Assembly (NCBI RefSeq): GCF_014202075.1
Contig: NZ_JACHFZ010000001.1
Coordinates: 620,001-684,000 of the forward strand
Source of the DNA: Brevundimonas basaltis
Lineage (GTDB): Bacteria; Pseudomonadota; Alphaproteobacteria; Caulobacterales; Caulobacteraceae
Reading direction: 5' to 3'
DNA: 64,000 bases
The stretch's first letter is position 1. Each line of letters opens with the position of its first letter. Shown piece after piece: positions 8,678-20,158 of the stretch. A program made the translations under genes and the position numbers. The notes beneath the pieces were generated by a model. That model did not search any database, had not been told where the DNA came from, and saw nothing but the letters and a program-made list of their open reading frames with translations.

Positions 8678-10960
8678 ATGCGCCACCTGCCCCTCCCCGC
8701 CCCGACCCGCCGCATGCTTCTGGCCGGAGGTGCGGTCGCGGCCGGGCTGATGATGGCGCCGCGCATCGCGGCGGCCCAGGCGCAGGCCAATCTGGACCGG
8801 GTCAACGCCCTGATCGCGCGCATGACGATCGAGGAAAAGGCCGGCCAGTTGACGCTGCAGAACGACCCGTTCCGCTGGCGGCCCGAAGGCGTGAACCCCG
8901 GCGACACGCTGGACACCAATCAGGAGCAGACGGCGGCCGAGATCCGCGCCGGACGGATGGGCGCCCTGTTCAATGGCGTCGGGGCCGCGACCACGCGCTT
9001 CGTGCAGGAGATGGCGGTCCGGGACAGCCGGTTGGGCATTCCGCTGCTGTTCGCCGCCGACATCGTGCACGGATTGCGCACCACCTTTCCGGTGCCGCTG
9101 GGCGAGGCGGCGAGCTGGGACCTCGATCTGGCCGAGCGCACGGCGCGGGCCGCCGCCGTCGAGGGCGGCGCGGCGGGCGTCCACCAGACCTATGCGCCGA
9201 TGGTCGACATCGGCCGCGACCAGCGCTGGGGCCGGGTGGTCGAGGGCGCGGGCGAGGACGTGCTGCTGGGCAATCTGTTCGCCGCGGCGCGCACCCGGGG
9301 CTTCCAGGGCGACGACCTGAAGGCCTGGTCGTCGCTGTTGGCCTGTCCCAAGCATTTCGTCGCCTATGGCGCCGCCGAGGCCGGGCTGGACTACAACTCG
9401 ACCGACATGAGCGAGCTGGAGCTGCGCTCCGTCTATCTGCCGCCGTTCAAGGCCGCCTTCGACGCGGGCGCCCTGTCGACGATGAGCGGGTTCAACGATC
9501 TGAACGGCGTCCCGACCAGCGGCAACAAGTGGTTGCTGACCGACATCCTGCGCGGGGAATGGGGCTTCGCGGGCTTCGTGGTCTCGGACTACACCTCGGA
9601 GGAGGAACTGATCGCCCACGGCTATGCCGCCGACGGCCGCGACGCGGCGCGGATCGCCCTGATGGCCGGCGTCGACATGTCGATGAAGAGCGGCCTCTAC
9701 ATGAAGCACATCCCGGATCTGGTGCAGTCGGGCGACGTGCCGATGGCGCGGGTCGACGAGGCCGTGCGCCGGGTGCTGATGACCAAGGCGGCGCTGGGCC
9801 TGTTCGAAAACCCGTACCGCGGCTCCGATGTCCGGGTGGAGCGGCGGGTCACCGGCAGCCGCGAACATCTGGCGCTGGCGCGGGAGGCCGGACGCAAGTC
9901 GATCGTGCTGCTGAAGAACGAGAACGGCCTGCTGCCGCTGCCGAAGACCGGCCAGCGCATCGCCCTGATCGGGCCGTTCGGGGCGGACAAGGTCGATCTG
10001 TTCGGGCCGTGGTCGATCTTCAAGGACGCCAGGCTGTCGGTGTCGCTGGAAGAGGGGCTGCGCGCGGCCATGGGAGCGGGCGGATCGCTGACCGTGGTCA
10101 AGGGCTCCGACGTCGAGGCCCCGATCGCGGGCGGCGTCGAGACCGCCGTCATCGCCGCGTCGCAGGCCGACGTGGTGCTGTTGGCCGTCGGCGAGAGCCA
10201 AAACATGTCGGCCGAGGCGCAGTCGCGCGTCGACATCGGCCTCCCGGAGCCGCAGCTGGCGCTGGCCGAAGCGGTGGCGGCGACGGGCAAGCCGGTCGTG
10301 GTCCTGCTGCGCCACGGCCGGGCCGTGGAGCTGTCGGGCGCGGTCAAGGACGCGCCGGCGATCCTCGCCACCTGGTTCCTCGGCTCCGAGACCGGAAACG
10401 CCGTCGCCGACGTGCTGTTCGGCGACCATGCGCCGACCGGGCGGCTGCCGGTCAGCTTCCCTCACTTCTCGGGCCAGTCGCCCTTCTACTACGCCCACAA
10501 GAGCACCGGCCGCCCGGCGGCGTCGCGCGACGAGGGCTTCAAGGCGCAGTTCCGCGAGACGGCGAACGCCGCCCTCTATCCGTTCGGCCACGGCCTGACC
10601 TATGCGCCGGTGCAGTATTCGCCGGTTCGGTTGTCCGCGCCGGCCATGGGGTGGAACGGCGAGCTGACCGCCACGGTCACCCTGACCAACAGAGGCGCGC
10701 GCGAGGCGTCGGAGGTGGTGCAGCTGTACATTCGCGACCGCGCCGCCTCGATCACCCAGCCGATCCGGCTGTTGAAGGGGTACCGGCGGGTCACCGTGCC
10801 AGCCGGCGGCAGCGTCGAGGTCAGCCTGCCATTGAGATTCGCCGACCTGCTGTTCCTCGGCCCGGACCTGGAACCGACGGTAGAGCCGGGTCAGTTCGAC
10901 GTCTGGCTGGCCCCGAACGCCCAGGCGGGGGAGCCGGCGCGGTTCAGCCTGACGCGCTGA
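8678..10960 (+). CDS. Glycoside hydrolase family 3 beta-glucosidase (BglX-like), exported
   Basis: 760 residues. The N-terminus has a twin-arginine-like signal (TRRMLLAGGAVAAG, cleavage near AAAQA), so export by Tat is possible. The GH3 TIM-barrel follows with the nucleophile Asp in the VVSDYTSEEEL segment, then the alpha/beta sandwich with the conserved Glu of AEAQSRVDIGLP, and a C-terminal fibronectin-III-like domain (about 650-760). The layout is that of periplasmic BglX, which releases glucose from beta-linked oligosaccharides. It converges on the ArsC-family gene with a six-base gap. Substrate range cannot be read from sequence. Confidence 0.93.
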   Translation: MRHLPLPAPTRRMLLAGGAVAAGLMMAPRIAAAQAQANLDRVNALIARMTIEEKAGQLTLQNDPFRWRPEGVNPGDTLDTNQEQTAAEIRAGRMGALFNGVGAATTRFVQEMAVRDSRLGIPLLFAADIVHGLRTTFPVPLGEAASWDLDLAERTARAAAVEGGAAGVHQTYAPMVDIGRDQRWGRVVEGAGEDVLLGNLFAAARTRGFQGDDLKAWSSLLACPKHFVAYGAAEAGLDYNSTDMSELELRSVYLPPFKAAFDAGALSTMSGFNDLNGVPTSGNKWLLTDILRGEWGFAGFVVSDYTSEEELIAHGYAADGRDAARIALMAGVDMSMKSGLYMKHIPDLVQSGDVPMARVDEAVRRVLMTKAALGLFENPYRGSDVRVERRVTGSREHLALAREAGRKSIVLLKNENGLLPLPKTGQRIALIGPFGADKVDLFGPWSIFKDARLSVSLEEGLRAAMGAGGSLTVVKGSDVEAPIAGGVETAVIAASQADVVLLAVGESQNMSAEAQSRVDIGLPEPQLALAEAVAATGKPVVVLLRHGRAVELSGAVKDAPAILATWFLGSETGNAVADVLFGDHAPTGRLPVSFPHFSGQSPFYYAHKSTGRPAASRDEGFKAQFRETANAALYPFGHGLTYAPVQYSPVRLSAPAMGWNGELTATVTLTNRGAREASEVVQLYIRDRAASITQPIRLLKGYRRVTVPAGGSVEVSLPLRFADLLFLGPDLEPTVEPGQFDVWLAPNAQAGEPARFSLTR

Positions 10961-10966
10961 CGGCCG

Positions 10967-11314
10967 TCAGGCGAACGCCGCCGCGTAGAGGTCCGGTTTG
11001 AAGCCGACCAGGGTCCGGTCGCCGAGGTCGAGCACCGGCCGTTTGATCATCGACGGCTGGGCCAGCATCAGGTCAACGGCCCTGACGGCGTCGAGGTCGG
11101 CCTTGTCGGCGTCCGGCAGGGCGCGGAAGGTCGTGCCGGCGCGGTTCAGCACCGTCTGCCAGCCGTGCGCCGCCACCCATTGTTCCAGCCGCGGACGGTC
11201 GATCCCGGCTTTCTTGTAGTCGTGGAACGCAAAGGCGACGCCGCGCTGGTCCAACCACGTCCGGGCCTTCTTGACCGTATCGCAGTTGGGGATGCCGTAG
11301 AGGGTGAGGGTCAT
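10967..11314 (-). CDS. ArsC/Spx-family thioredoxin-fold protein (YffB-like)
   Basis: 115 residues with the thioredoxin-like fold of the ArsC superfamily. It has a single active-site-type Cys near residue 11 (GIPNCDTVKKARTW), the AGTTFRAL segment and a conserved PVLDLGDRTLVGF C-terminus. This is the YffB/Spx-type subgroup; real arsenate reduction is unproven in it and no ars genes are nearby. Convergent with the GH3 gene. Confidence 0.85.
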   Translation of the reverse strand: MTLTLYGIPNCDTVKKARTWLDQRGVAFAFHDYKKAGIDRPRLEQWVAAHGWQTVLNRAGTTFRALPDADKADLDAVRAVDLMLAQPSMIKRPVLDLGDRTLVGFKPDLYAAAFA

Positions 11315-11364
11315 TTTTCCTGTCTGCCGGGAGCCTCCACGAGTCGCAAGCCGAGGACCTTGCG

Positions 11365-11382
11365 TTTAACCGCTTGGTTTAA
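11365..11382 (+). promoter_or_regulatory. Candidate operator upstream of the VOC gene
   Basis: Imperfect dyad TTTAACC / GGTTTAA with a GCTT centre, followed by an AT-rich ATATAC that could be a -10 element, 32 bases before the VOC start. The dyad resembles the TTAACC-n4-GGTTAA sites of ArsR-type regulators associated with such small genes (family knowledge, from memory). No such regulator is encoded nearby. Confidence 0.4.
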
Positions 11383-11413
11383 TATACAGGCCGGGCCGAC
11401 AACGGAGACCGAC

Positions 11414-11905
11414 ATGACCACCCTCCCCCCGCGTCAGAAAGTCATTCCCTGTCTGTGGTTCGACAAACAGGCCGAAGAGGCCGCGAACTTCTATGCGTCG
11501 CTGCTTCCGGATTCCCGTGTCGACAGCGTGATCCGCGCGCCGGGCGACTATCCCAGCGGCCAGAGCGGCGATGTGCTGGTGGTCGAATTCACTTTGGCCG
11601 GCAGCCGCTACACCGCCCTGAACGGCGGCCCTCACTTCAAATTCAGCGAGGCCGTCTCGCTGCAGATCGACTGCGAGGACCAAGCCGAGGTCGACCGGCT
11701 GACCGAGGCCCTGTCCGCCGTCCCCGAAGCCGAGCAGTGCGGATGGGTCAAGGACCGCTACGGCCTGTCGTGGCAGATCGTGCCCTACGCCCTGCCCCGC
11801 CTGCTGGCCGACCCTGACGAAAAGGTCCGCAAGCGGGTCTTCGAGGCCATGATGCAGATGAAGCGGCTGAACGTCGCCGAACTGGAACGCGCCGCGAGGG
11901 AATAG
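11414..11905 (+). CDS. VOC superfamily protein (PhnB/3-demethylubiquinone-methyltransferase-like)
   Basis: 163 residues in two beta-alpha-beta-beta-beta modules: QKVIPCLWFDKQAEEAANFY at the start, and YGLSWQIVPYALPRLL closing the second module. The family covers PhnB-like proteins of unknown substrate, usually dimeric and often metal-binding. The ATG at 11414 is preceded by GGAGA. Downstream is a short helix region (MMQMKRLNVAELERAARE). A dyad operator candidate lies upstream. No functional partner is adjacent. Confidence 0.85.
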   Translation: MTTLPPRQKVIPCLWFDKQAEEAANFYASLLPDSRVDSVIRAPGDYPSGQSGDVLVVEFTLAGSRYTALNGGPHFKFSEAVSLQIDCEDQAEVDRLTEALSAVPEAEQCGWVKDRYGLSWQIVPYALPRLLADPDEKVRKRVFEAMMQMKRLNVAELERAARE

Positions 11906-11973
11906 TCCTCCGCCTGGAGGGAACGGATCGGCCGCCGGGACCTTGAGGCTTGGAACGACAAGAGGAGGCATTG

Positions 11974-12552
11974 ATGAATCGGCTGGCCTGGACCGCGACG
12001 GTCCTGACATTCGCCCTCGCGGGCTGCGGCGCGCCCGAGACGACGGAACCGGCCGAGGCGCCCTCCCCCGCCCCCGCGCCCGTGACCGCCGTGGATCAGG
12101 CCACGCGGGCCGTCGCCATCTTGCGGACGGCGGACGGATCCGCGGCGGGCAGCGCCACGGCCACCGACACCGGTGGTCAGGTGGTGATCGCTCTCAGCGT
12201 TCAGGGTCTGCCGCCCGGACAGCACGGCGTACATGTCCACACCACCGGACGCTGCGATGCCCCGGGCTTCGACAGCGCCGGCGGCCACTGGAACCCGACC
12301 AACCAGAAGCACGGGATCGAGGACCCTGAGGGCCAGCACGCCGGGGACATGCCCAATCTGACCGTGGCCCAGGACGGACGCGGCACGCTGGAATACCGGC
12401 TTGAAGGCGCCAGCTTCGACGGCCTGTTCGACGCCGACGGCTCGGCCTTCGTGGTCCACGCCGGCGCGGACGATCAGCGCACGGATCCCTCCGGCGACAG
12501 CGGCGCCCGCATCGCCTGCGGCGTGTTCGAGCGGGGCCAGCTGGTTAGCTGA
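11974..12552 (+). CDS. sodC: Cu/Zn superoxide dismutase family lipoprotein
   Basis: 192 residues. The N-terminus MNRLAWTATVLTFALAGCGA is a lipoprotein signal (lipobox LAGC) followed by a Pro/Ala/Glu-rich linker. The SodC domain keeps copper and zinc ligands in GQHGVHVH, GGHWNP, the HAGDMPN loop and FVVHAGADD, plus the two disulfide Cys (GRCDAPG and IACGVFE). It should dismutate superoxide in the periplasm at a membrane surface. GAGGAGG lies just before the chosen ATG. Its stop directly abuts the guaA stop on the other strand (no gap). Confidence 0.93.
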   Translation: MNRLAWTATVLTFALAGCGAPETTEPAEAPSPAPAPVTAVDQATRAVAILRTADGSAAGSATATDTGGQVVIALSVQGLPPGQHGVHVHTTGRCDAPGFDSAGGHWNPTNQKHGIEDPEGQHAGDMPNLTVAQDGRGTLEYRLEGASFDGLFDADGSAFVVHAGADDQRTDPSGDSGARIACGVFERGQLVS

Positions 12553-14115
12553 TTATTCCCACTCGATGGTCCCCGGAGGCTTGCTGGTCACGTCATAGAC
12601 CACCCGGTTGACGCCCCGCACCTCGTTGACGATGCGGGTGGCGGTCCTGCCGAGGACATCCCACGGGAATTCGAAGAAGTCCGCGGTCATGCCGTCGGTG
12701 GAGGTGACGGCGCGCAGGGCCAGCACCTTCTCGTAGGTGCGGGCGTCGCCCATGACGCCGACGGTCCTGACCGGCAGCAGGACGGCGAAGGCCTGCCAGA
12801 TCTTGTCGTAGAGGCCGGCCTTGCGGATTTCGTCGAGGTAGATGGCGTCCGCCTCCTGCAGGGTGGCGACGGCGTCGGGGGTGATCTCGCCGGGGATGCG
12901 GATGGCCAGGCCCGGCCCCGGGAAGGGGTGGCGGCCGACGAAGGCCTCGGTCAGGCCGAGCTCGCGGCCGAGCGCCCGGACCTCGTCCTTGAACAGTTCG
13001 CGCAGCGGCTCGACCAGCTTGAGCTTCATATAGTCGGGCAGGCCGCCGACGTTGTGATGGCTCTTGATCACATGGGCCTTGCCGCTCGACGAGGAGACGC
13101 TTTCGATCACGTCCGGATAGAGGGTGCCCTGGGCGAGGAACTCGGCGCCCTCGATCTTGCCGGCCTCGCGGTCGAAGATCTCGATGAAGACCCGGCCGAT
13201 GATCTTGCGCTTGGTCTCCGGGTCCGATTGTCCGGCCAGTTCGCCGAGAAATTCCCTTGACGCATCAACATGGATCAGCGGAATGTTGTAGTGGTCCCTG
13301 AACAGGGTGGTGACCTGTTTGGCCTCGTCCTTGCGCAGCAGGCCGGTGTCGACGAAGACGCAGGTCAGCTGGTCGCCTATGGCCTCGTGGATCAGGACCG
13401 CGGCCACCGATGAGTCGACGCCGCCGGACAGGCCGCAGATCACTTTCGCCGAACCGACCTGCTCCCGGATCTGGGCGATCTTCTCGTCGCGATAGGCGGC
13501 CATGGTCCAGTCGCCCTTCAGCCCGGCGATGCCGTGGGTGAAGTTCTTCAGCATGGTCGCACCGCGCGGGGTGTGCATCACCTCGGGGTGGAACTGGACG
13601 CCGTAGAAGCGGCGGGTCTCGTCGGCGATCACAGCGTAGGGCGAACCGGCGGAGGTCGCGACGGCCTCGAAGCCCTCGGGGATGGCGACGATCTTGTCCC
13701 CGTGGCTCATCCACACGGTTTCCTCGTAGCCGACCGGAGCGAGGCCGGCCAGCAGCGGAGAGGTTTTCCGCACGGTGATCTCGGCCCGCCCGAATTCGCG
13801 ATGGTGGCCGCCCTCGACCTTGCCGCCGAGCTGTTCGCACATGGTCATCTCGCCGTAGCAGATGCCCAGCACCGGCACGCCAGCCTCGAACACCGCCTGC
13901 GGCGCGCGGGGGCTGCCCTCCTCGTGCACGCTCTCGGGACCGCCCGACAGGATGATGGCCGCCGGCTTCAGCGCCGCCAGCGCCGCCTCGGCCTTCGCAT
14001 AGGGATGGATCTCGCAATAGACGCTGGCCTCGCGCAGGCGCCGCGCGATCAGCTGCGTGACCTGGCTGCCGAAGTCGACGATCAGAACCTTCTGGTGATC
14101 AGCGGGGGCGGTCAT
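12553..14115 (-). CDS. guaA: GMP synthase (glutamine-hydrolysing)
   Basis: 520 residues. N-terminal class I glutamine amidotransferase (about 1-200) with the nucleophile in LGICYGE and the His-x-Glu of QFHPEV, then the ATP-pyrophosphatase P-loop LSGGVDSS and the C-terminal dimerisation domain. It converts XMP to GMP. The start overlaps the stop of the nucleosidase gene by four bases (ATGA), forming the third gene of an operon with the RsmB-type methyltransferase and the nucleosidase. guaB, the preceding enzyme in the pathway, lies about 2.5 kb further along the same strand. Confidence 0.98.
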   Translation of the reverse strand: MTAPADHQKVLIVDFGSQVTQLIARRLREASVYCEIHPYAKAEAALAALKPAAIILSGGPESVHEEGSPRAPQAVFEAGVPVLGICYGEMTMCEQLGGKVEGGHHREFGRAEITVRKTSPLLAGLAPVGYEETVWMSHGDKIVAIPEGFEAVATSAGSPYAVIADETRRFYGVQFHPEVMHTPRGATMLKNFTHGIAGLKGDWTMAAYRDEKIAQIREQVGSAKVICGLSGGVDSSVAAVLIHEAIGDQLTCVFVDTGLLRKDEAKQVTTLFRDHYNIPLIHVDASREFLGELAGQSDPETKRKIIGRVFIEIFDREAGKIEGAEFLAQGTLYPDVIESVSSSSGKAHVIKSHHNVGGLPDYMKLKLVEPLRELFKDEVRALGRELGLTEAFVGRHPFPGPGLAIRIPGEITPDAVATLQEADAIYLDEIRKAGLYDKIWQAFAVLLPVRTVGVMGDARTYEKVLALRAVTSTDGMTADFFEFPWDVLGRTATRIVNEVRGVNRVVYDVTSKPPGTIEWE

Positions 14116-14759
14116 GCGGGCTCCGTGGCGGCAGGGGCGAAATGGTCATGCAACAGGTCGAGCGCTTCGGCCAGACGGAGATCGATCTCCGCCAGGGCGT
14201 CGGTCCAGTGCGACAGGGCGCTGAGGTCGGCGCGGCCGTCCGAGACACCTCGCAGGCCGAGCACCGGCACGCCGAAACGGGCGGCGGCGCGGACCACGGC
14301 ATAGGTCTCCATGTCGACCATGTCCGTGTCGAGGGCGTCATAGCCGGCGCCGGAGACGACGCTGGCGCCGGTCGCCAGCCGCGCGGTTGGCAAGGCGGCG
14401 GGGCCGTCGGCCAGAGGCAGGACGGCTGAGCCCGGCAGGAACGGCGTCTCCCCCTTCGGAAAGCCGAGCACGCTGGCGTCCATGTCGCGATAGGCGACGT
14501 GCGATACGCGGTAGACGCGGGCGTGATCGAGCGTCCGCGAGCCGGCCGAGCCGAGGCTGATCACCAGGTCCGGCAGATCGCCCGCCGCCTTGAGCTCGGC
14601 CAGGGCGTGGCCGATGGCGGCCGCGGCCTCGACGGGGCCCACGCCGGTCATCAGAGGGCGGATGCGGGCGCGGAGCGCCGGGCCGTATTCGGCCTCGGCG
14701 GCCATGGCGCACAGGACGGTCTTCGGACCGAAGCGGGAAAGGGCCCAGTCCCGGCTCAC
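14112..14759 (-). CDS. 5'-methylthioadenosine/S-adenosylhomocysteine nucleosidase-like phosphorylase family protein
   Basis: 215 residues from a GTG that overlaps the upstream methyltransferase stop (GTGA) and ending in an ATGA overlap with guaA, so it is tightly coupled on both sides. The PNP/UDP-phosphorylase fold is indicated by [17 protein letters not shown], the VISLGSAGS strand and [12 protein letters not shown], whose Glu contacts the ribose in MTA/SAH nucleosidases. A late DGRADLSAL segment holds the acid Asp region. Whether it cleaves MTA/SAH or another nucleoside is not settled by sequence; the link to an S-adenosylmethionine-using enzyme upstream fits SAH recycling. Confidence 0.8.
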   Translation of the reverse strand: MSRDWALSRFGPKTVLCAMAAEAEYGPALRARIRPLMTGVGPVEAAAAIGHALAELKAAGDLPDLVISLGSAGSRTLDHARVYRVSHVAYRDMDASVLGFPKGETPFLPGSAVLPLADGPAALPTARLATGASVVSGAGYDALDTDMVDMETYAVVRAAARFGVPVLGLRGVSDGRADLSALSHWTDALAEIDLRLAEALDLLHDHFAPAATEPA

Positions 14760-16168
14760 GCCCGCCGCTCGTAGAGGGCGAGGAAGAAGCCGTCGGTATG
14801 GGTCGAGGCCGGCGACATCCGCAGGCGATGGCCGGCGGCCGCTGCGGCGAGGCGCTCGCGGGCGGCGGCGGTCAGAGTCGGCGCGTCGAGAAGATCGGCG
14901 ACCGGCAGGGGTGTGAAGTCCGGATGCGCCGCCTCGAAGGCGCCGGTGGTCGCCTCGTTCTCGACGGTCAGCATGGAACAGGTGACATAGGCGAGGCGGC
15001 CGCCCGGCTTCACCAGCGCCACGGCCTGATCGAGGATGCGGCGCTGCAGGGCGTGAAGCCGCTCGACCTCGTCGGCCTTCAGCCGCCAAGCGTCCTCAGG
15101 ACGACGACGCCAGGTGCCGGAGCCGGTGCAGGGGGCGTCGACGAAGACGAGGTCGGCCTTGCCGTTGAACTCCTCGACCCCGCCGCCGTTCTGGCCGATC
15201 AGGCGCAGGTCGGCGGCGACGCCGGCGCGCTGCAGGCGGGGGCGGATGTTGTCGAGCCGCTTCTGGACCACGTCGCAGGCGATGAGTTTCATGCCGGAGG
15301 CCGGCGGGGCGGCGCGGCGAGCGGCGGCTTCATCCTCACCGGTGGGCGACCAACCGGCGGGCTTCGGCGCGCGGACTTCGGACGGATCGGCGTCAGGCAG
15401 GCCCTGAACGGCGAGCGCCAGCGTCTTCCCTCCCCCACCGGCGCAATAGTCGACGACGATGCTCTCGGGGGTGAAGTCCAGACCCGAGCCGGCCAGCCAG
15501 GTCACGATCTGGCTGCCTTCGTCCTGGATCTCGATATGACCCGCCTTGAAGGCCTCCAGCGCCTGGACATTGGGCGGCGGTTCGGAGGGCAGGCGCAGGC
15601 CGTGGGCCGACCACGGCGTCGGCTCCGGCGACAGACCGGCGGCGGTCAGCTCGGCGGCCACGCCCTCGACGGAAGCCTTTGCGGTGTTGACGCGCAGGTC
15701 GATGGGCGCGCGGGGCGCCATCAGCTCGCGGGCCTCTTCGCTCCAGCGCTCGCCAAAGGTGGCCTTGAAGTCCTCGACCACGAATTCGGGCAGGCCGGCG
15801 GCAACCCAGCCGGGCAGATCGCCCTCCCCGGCCGTGATGCGGGCGCGTTCCTGTTTCGACAGCGGCCGCGGGCCATAGCCCTCGCCGGAGTGCAGCGCCT
15901 CGATCTCCTCCAGCGACAGGCCGTCGATCAGCGAGAGCGAGCCGATGACCAGCGCCCGGCCGTCCTCGCGCCCGCCCATGGCCCAGACCAGACGGCCGCG
16001 GGCGCGCAGCACGCGATAGACGCGGTCGGCGACGGCGCGGCGGTCCTTGGAGCCCGCATAGCGGTTGGCGGCGCCCCAGGCCTTGAGCACGACCTCGGCC
16101 GGCGCGCGGCCCTGGGCGATGCTATCGAGGACGGAGGCGGCGGCGGCGAGGCGGGCGGCTGGGGTCAA
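14756..16168 (-). CDS. RsmB/NOP-family rRNA (cytosine-C5) methyltransferase
   Basis: 470 residues. The N-terminal helical region (about 1-120) is followed by a class I methyltransferase with the SAM site VDYCAGGGGKTLALA, the VDAPCTGSGTWRRRP catalytic motif and the second conserved Cys in YVTCSMLTVENE. These two cysteines define the RsmB/RsmF/NOP2 group that makes m5C in rRNA. About 35 residues of Pro/Ala/Glu-rich sequence are inserted between motif I and the next strand. It is first in the operon with the nucleosidase and guaA. Confidence 0.9.
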   Translation of the reverse strand: MTPAARLAAAASVLDSIAQGRAPAEVVLKAWGAANRYAGSKDRRAVADRVYRVLRARGRLVWAMGGREDGRALVIGSLSLIDGLSLEEIEALHSGEGYGPRPLSKQERARITAGEGDLPGWVAAGLPEFVVEDFKATFGERWSEEARELMAPRAPIDLRVNTAKASVEGVAAELTAAGLSPEPTPWSAHGLRLPSEPPPNVQALEAFKAGHIEIQDEGSQIVTWLAGSGLDFTPESIVVDYCAGGGGKTLALAVQGLPDADPSEVRAPKPAGWSPTGEDEAAARRAAPPASGMKLIACDVVQKRLDNIRPRLQRAGVAADLRLIGQNGGGVEEFNGKADLVFVDAPCTGSGTWRRRPEDAWRLKADEVERLHALQRRILDQAVALVKPGGRLAYVTCSMLTVENEATTGAFEAAHPDFTPLPVADLLDAPTLTAAARERLAAAAAGHRLRMSPASTHTDGFFLALYERRA

Positions 16169-16178
16169 CTCGAAACTT

Positions 16179-16580
16179 TCAGACGAACAGGGCGGCGAGG
16201 ACCATCACCAACCCGCCGGCGGCGACCAGCCAGACCAGCGAGCGGATGTAGGGCACGCCGAAGGCGTAGAGCGGCAGGTAGATCAGCCGCCCGAAGAAGT
16301 AGAGGTGCGTGCCGACGAGGGTCAGCATCACGCCGTCCTTACCGGCGATATGCGCCATGATCACGGCGGCGGCGAAGATCGGCAGGGTTTCGAACAGATT
16401 GGCCTGGGCCCGCATCAGCCGCCCGGCCAGTTTCCCCGGCGGCGGAACCTCGGCGTCGCGCGGACCGGCGTTCCACTTCGCGCCGAGTTCCGCCGTCCGG
16501 GCCATGCCCGCCGCCCCGATCTGGACCAGCGCCAGGATCAGGGTGAAGGCCAGCATGATGAACTCGGGCGTCATATCCAT
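16179..16580 (-). CDS. MAPEG-family membrane protein
   Basis: 133 residues with four hydrophobic helices (about 6-25, 60-78, 83-105 and 110-131). A conserved AQANLFETLPIF segment is the hallmark loop of MAPEG proteins (membrane-associated proteins in eicosanoid and glutathione metabolism). Bacterial members are integral inner-membrane trimers, some with glutathione transferase activity; the activity here is unknown. It lies between guaB and the RsmB-type gene on the same strand with very short gaps. Confidence 0.87.
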   Translation of the reverse strand: MDMTPEFIMLAFTLILALVQIGAAGMARTAELGAKWNAGPRDAEVPPPGKLAGRLMRAQANLFETLPIFAAAVIMAHIAGKDGVMLTLVGTHLYFFGRLIYLPLYAFGVPYIRSLVWLVAAGGLVMVLAALFV

Positions 16581-16591
16581 GGCCTGTTTCC

Positions 16592-18728
<2,137 letters not shown>

Positions 18729-18732
<4 letters not shown>

Positions 18733-19439
18733 CGCCGGTTCATCGCCACCAGGAAGACCTCGGCGCTGTCCTTCCGGCTCGACTCCGGCTTCACGTATTT
18801 GACCGTCTCGAACTCGGCCCGGAGCCGCGTGAGCACGCCGCCGGCGTCGCCGCCCTGGAAATTCTTCGACACGAAATGGCCGCCCGGTTTCAGCGTGCGG
18901 ATGGCGAAGTCGGCGGCGATCTCGATCAGGGCGATGATCTTCAGGTGATCGGTCTGGCGGTGACCGACGGTGTTGTGGGCCATGTCGGACAGGACGAGGT
19001 CGGGCGGCCCGCCCAGCAGGTCCATCATCTGCCGGTCCACCCCCGGGTGGGTGAAGTCGGCCTGGACCAGCTCCGCGCCGGGGATGGGCTCGATCGGCAG
19101 CAGGTCGACGCCGACCACGGCCTTCGCCCCGCGCTTCAGCGCCACCTGCACCCAGCCGCCCGGCGCGGCGCCGAGGTCGATGACCCGGCTGCCCGCCCGG
19201 ATCAGGTGAAAGCGGTCGTCGATCTCCAGCAGCTTGAAGGCCGCGCGGCTGCGCCAGCCCTCGGCCCGGGCGCGCTCGGACCATTTGTCGGACAGTTGGC
19301 GCTTGATCCACTGCTGGCTGGACATCGACTTGGTGTCCGCCGTCTTCATCTTCGTGCCCATGCCGCGGCCGGCCGCGGTGCCGCCGGAGGGCGGGCGCAC
19401 CATGCGGCGGCGTTCGGGTTTGGCTTCTTCGTCGGACAT
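18729..19439 (-). CDS. rlmE: 23S rRNA (uridine-2'-O-)-methyltransferase RlmE
   Basis: 236 residues. After a basic N-terminal tail (about 1-45) comes the FtsJ/RrmJ fold: SRAAFKLLEIDDRF, the SAM motif VIDLGAAPGGWVQVA, VLSDMAHNTVGH with the catalytic Asp, and GGHFVSKNFQGGD with the catalytic Lys. It methylates the A-loop uridine of 23S rRNA (U2552 in E. coli) in the 50S subunit. The tail is longer than in E. coli RlmE, as in other alphaproteobacteria. Divergent from the SRAP gene. Confidence 0.95.
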
Positions 19440-19500
19440 GAAGCGCTTATGTCATCCGCCTTCGGTCGACGGAAGGCGCGACCTCGGGCAGGTTCGGCGC

Positions 19501-20091
19501 ATGTGCAGCCAGTTCCAGGTCAAGCTCCCCCTGCATGTCGTCGAGGCGTCGTTCAGCCATACGCGCTTCCCGCTGCGCTTCCCGGCCGGACGCCCGAACA
19601 TCGAGCCGCGCGACGAGGTGACCATCGGCGATTCGGCCGCGGTAGTGACGCTGGGCGAGGACGGGCCGGAGATGGCGCCCCTGCCCTTCGCGTGGAAGGG
19701 TCCGAACCGGCGGCCGGTGTTCAATTTCCGTTCGGACGGGCGGCGCTTTGACGGCAGCCGGCGCTGCCTCGTCCCGGCCTCCGGTTTCTTCGAATTCACC
19801 GATCCCCAGCCTGGCCAGAAGCGCAAGACCCGCTGGCTGTTCACCCTCCAGGGCGAGGAATGGTTCTGGATGGCGGGCATCGTCCGGGACGGAGCCTTCG
19901 CTCTGCTCACCACCGAGCCCGGCGAGGACGTCGCGCCGTATCACAACCGCCAGGTCGTGGTGCTGCCGCCGGATCTGGGACCGGATTGGCTGGGACTGAC
20001 CCGGCCCGAGGACGCGCTGCTTCGCCCGCTGGCCGCCGGAAGCCTGACGGTGGAGCGGGCCTTCCCGCCGCTCGAGCCGACGTTGCTGTGA
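19501..20091 (+). CDS. SRAP-domain protein (YedK/HMCES-like), divergent
   Basis: 196 residues beginning M-C. SRAP proteins use the Cys exposed after Met removal to crosslink abasic sites in single-stranded DNA. The expected active-site set is present: Cys2, Asn75 (in PVFNFRSDGR), Glu98 (in ASGFFEFTD) and His148 (in YHNRQVVVL). The usual MCGRY start is MCSQF here, and the NARAE and H-x-RMP motifs are also altered, so it is a divergent member. No SOS box was found upstream. Divergent from rlmE, with 61 bases between. Confidence 0.85.
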   Translation: MCSQFQVKLPLHVVEASFSHTRFPLRFPAGRPNIEPRDEVTIGDSAAVVTLGEDGPEMAPLPFAWKGPNRRPVFNFRSDGRRFDGSRRCLVPASGFFEFTDPQPGQKRKTRWLFTLQGEEWFWMAGIVRDGAFALLTTEPGEDVAPYHNRQVVVLPPDLGPDWLGLTRPEDALLRPLAAGSLTVERAFPPLEPTLL

Positions 20092-20158
20092 ACGACGCCG
20101 GGGTTTCGCGGTCCCGCGCCGGGATGTAAGAGCGCCCCAACTCAAACAGGAGCGCCCG

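Noticed and set aside
8642-10591. 649-residue minus-strand ORF opposite the GH3 gene
   Set aside because: Composition (Arg/Gln/His/Gly repeats) and lack of motifs show it is a shadow of the GH3 coding frame.
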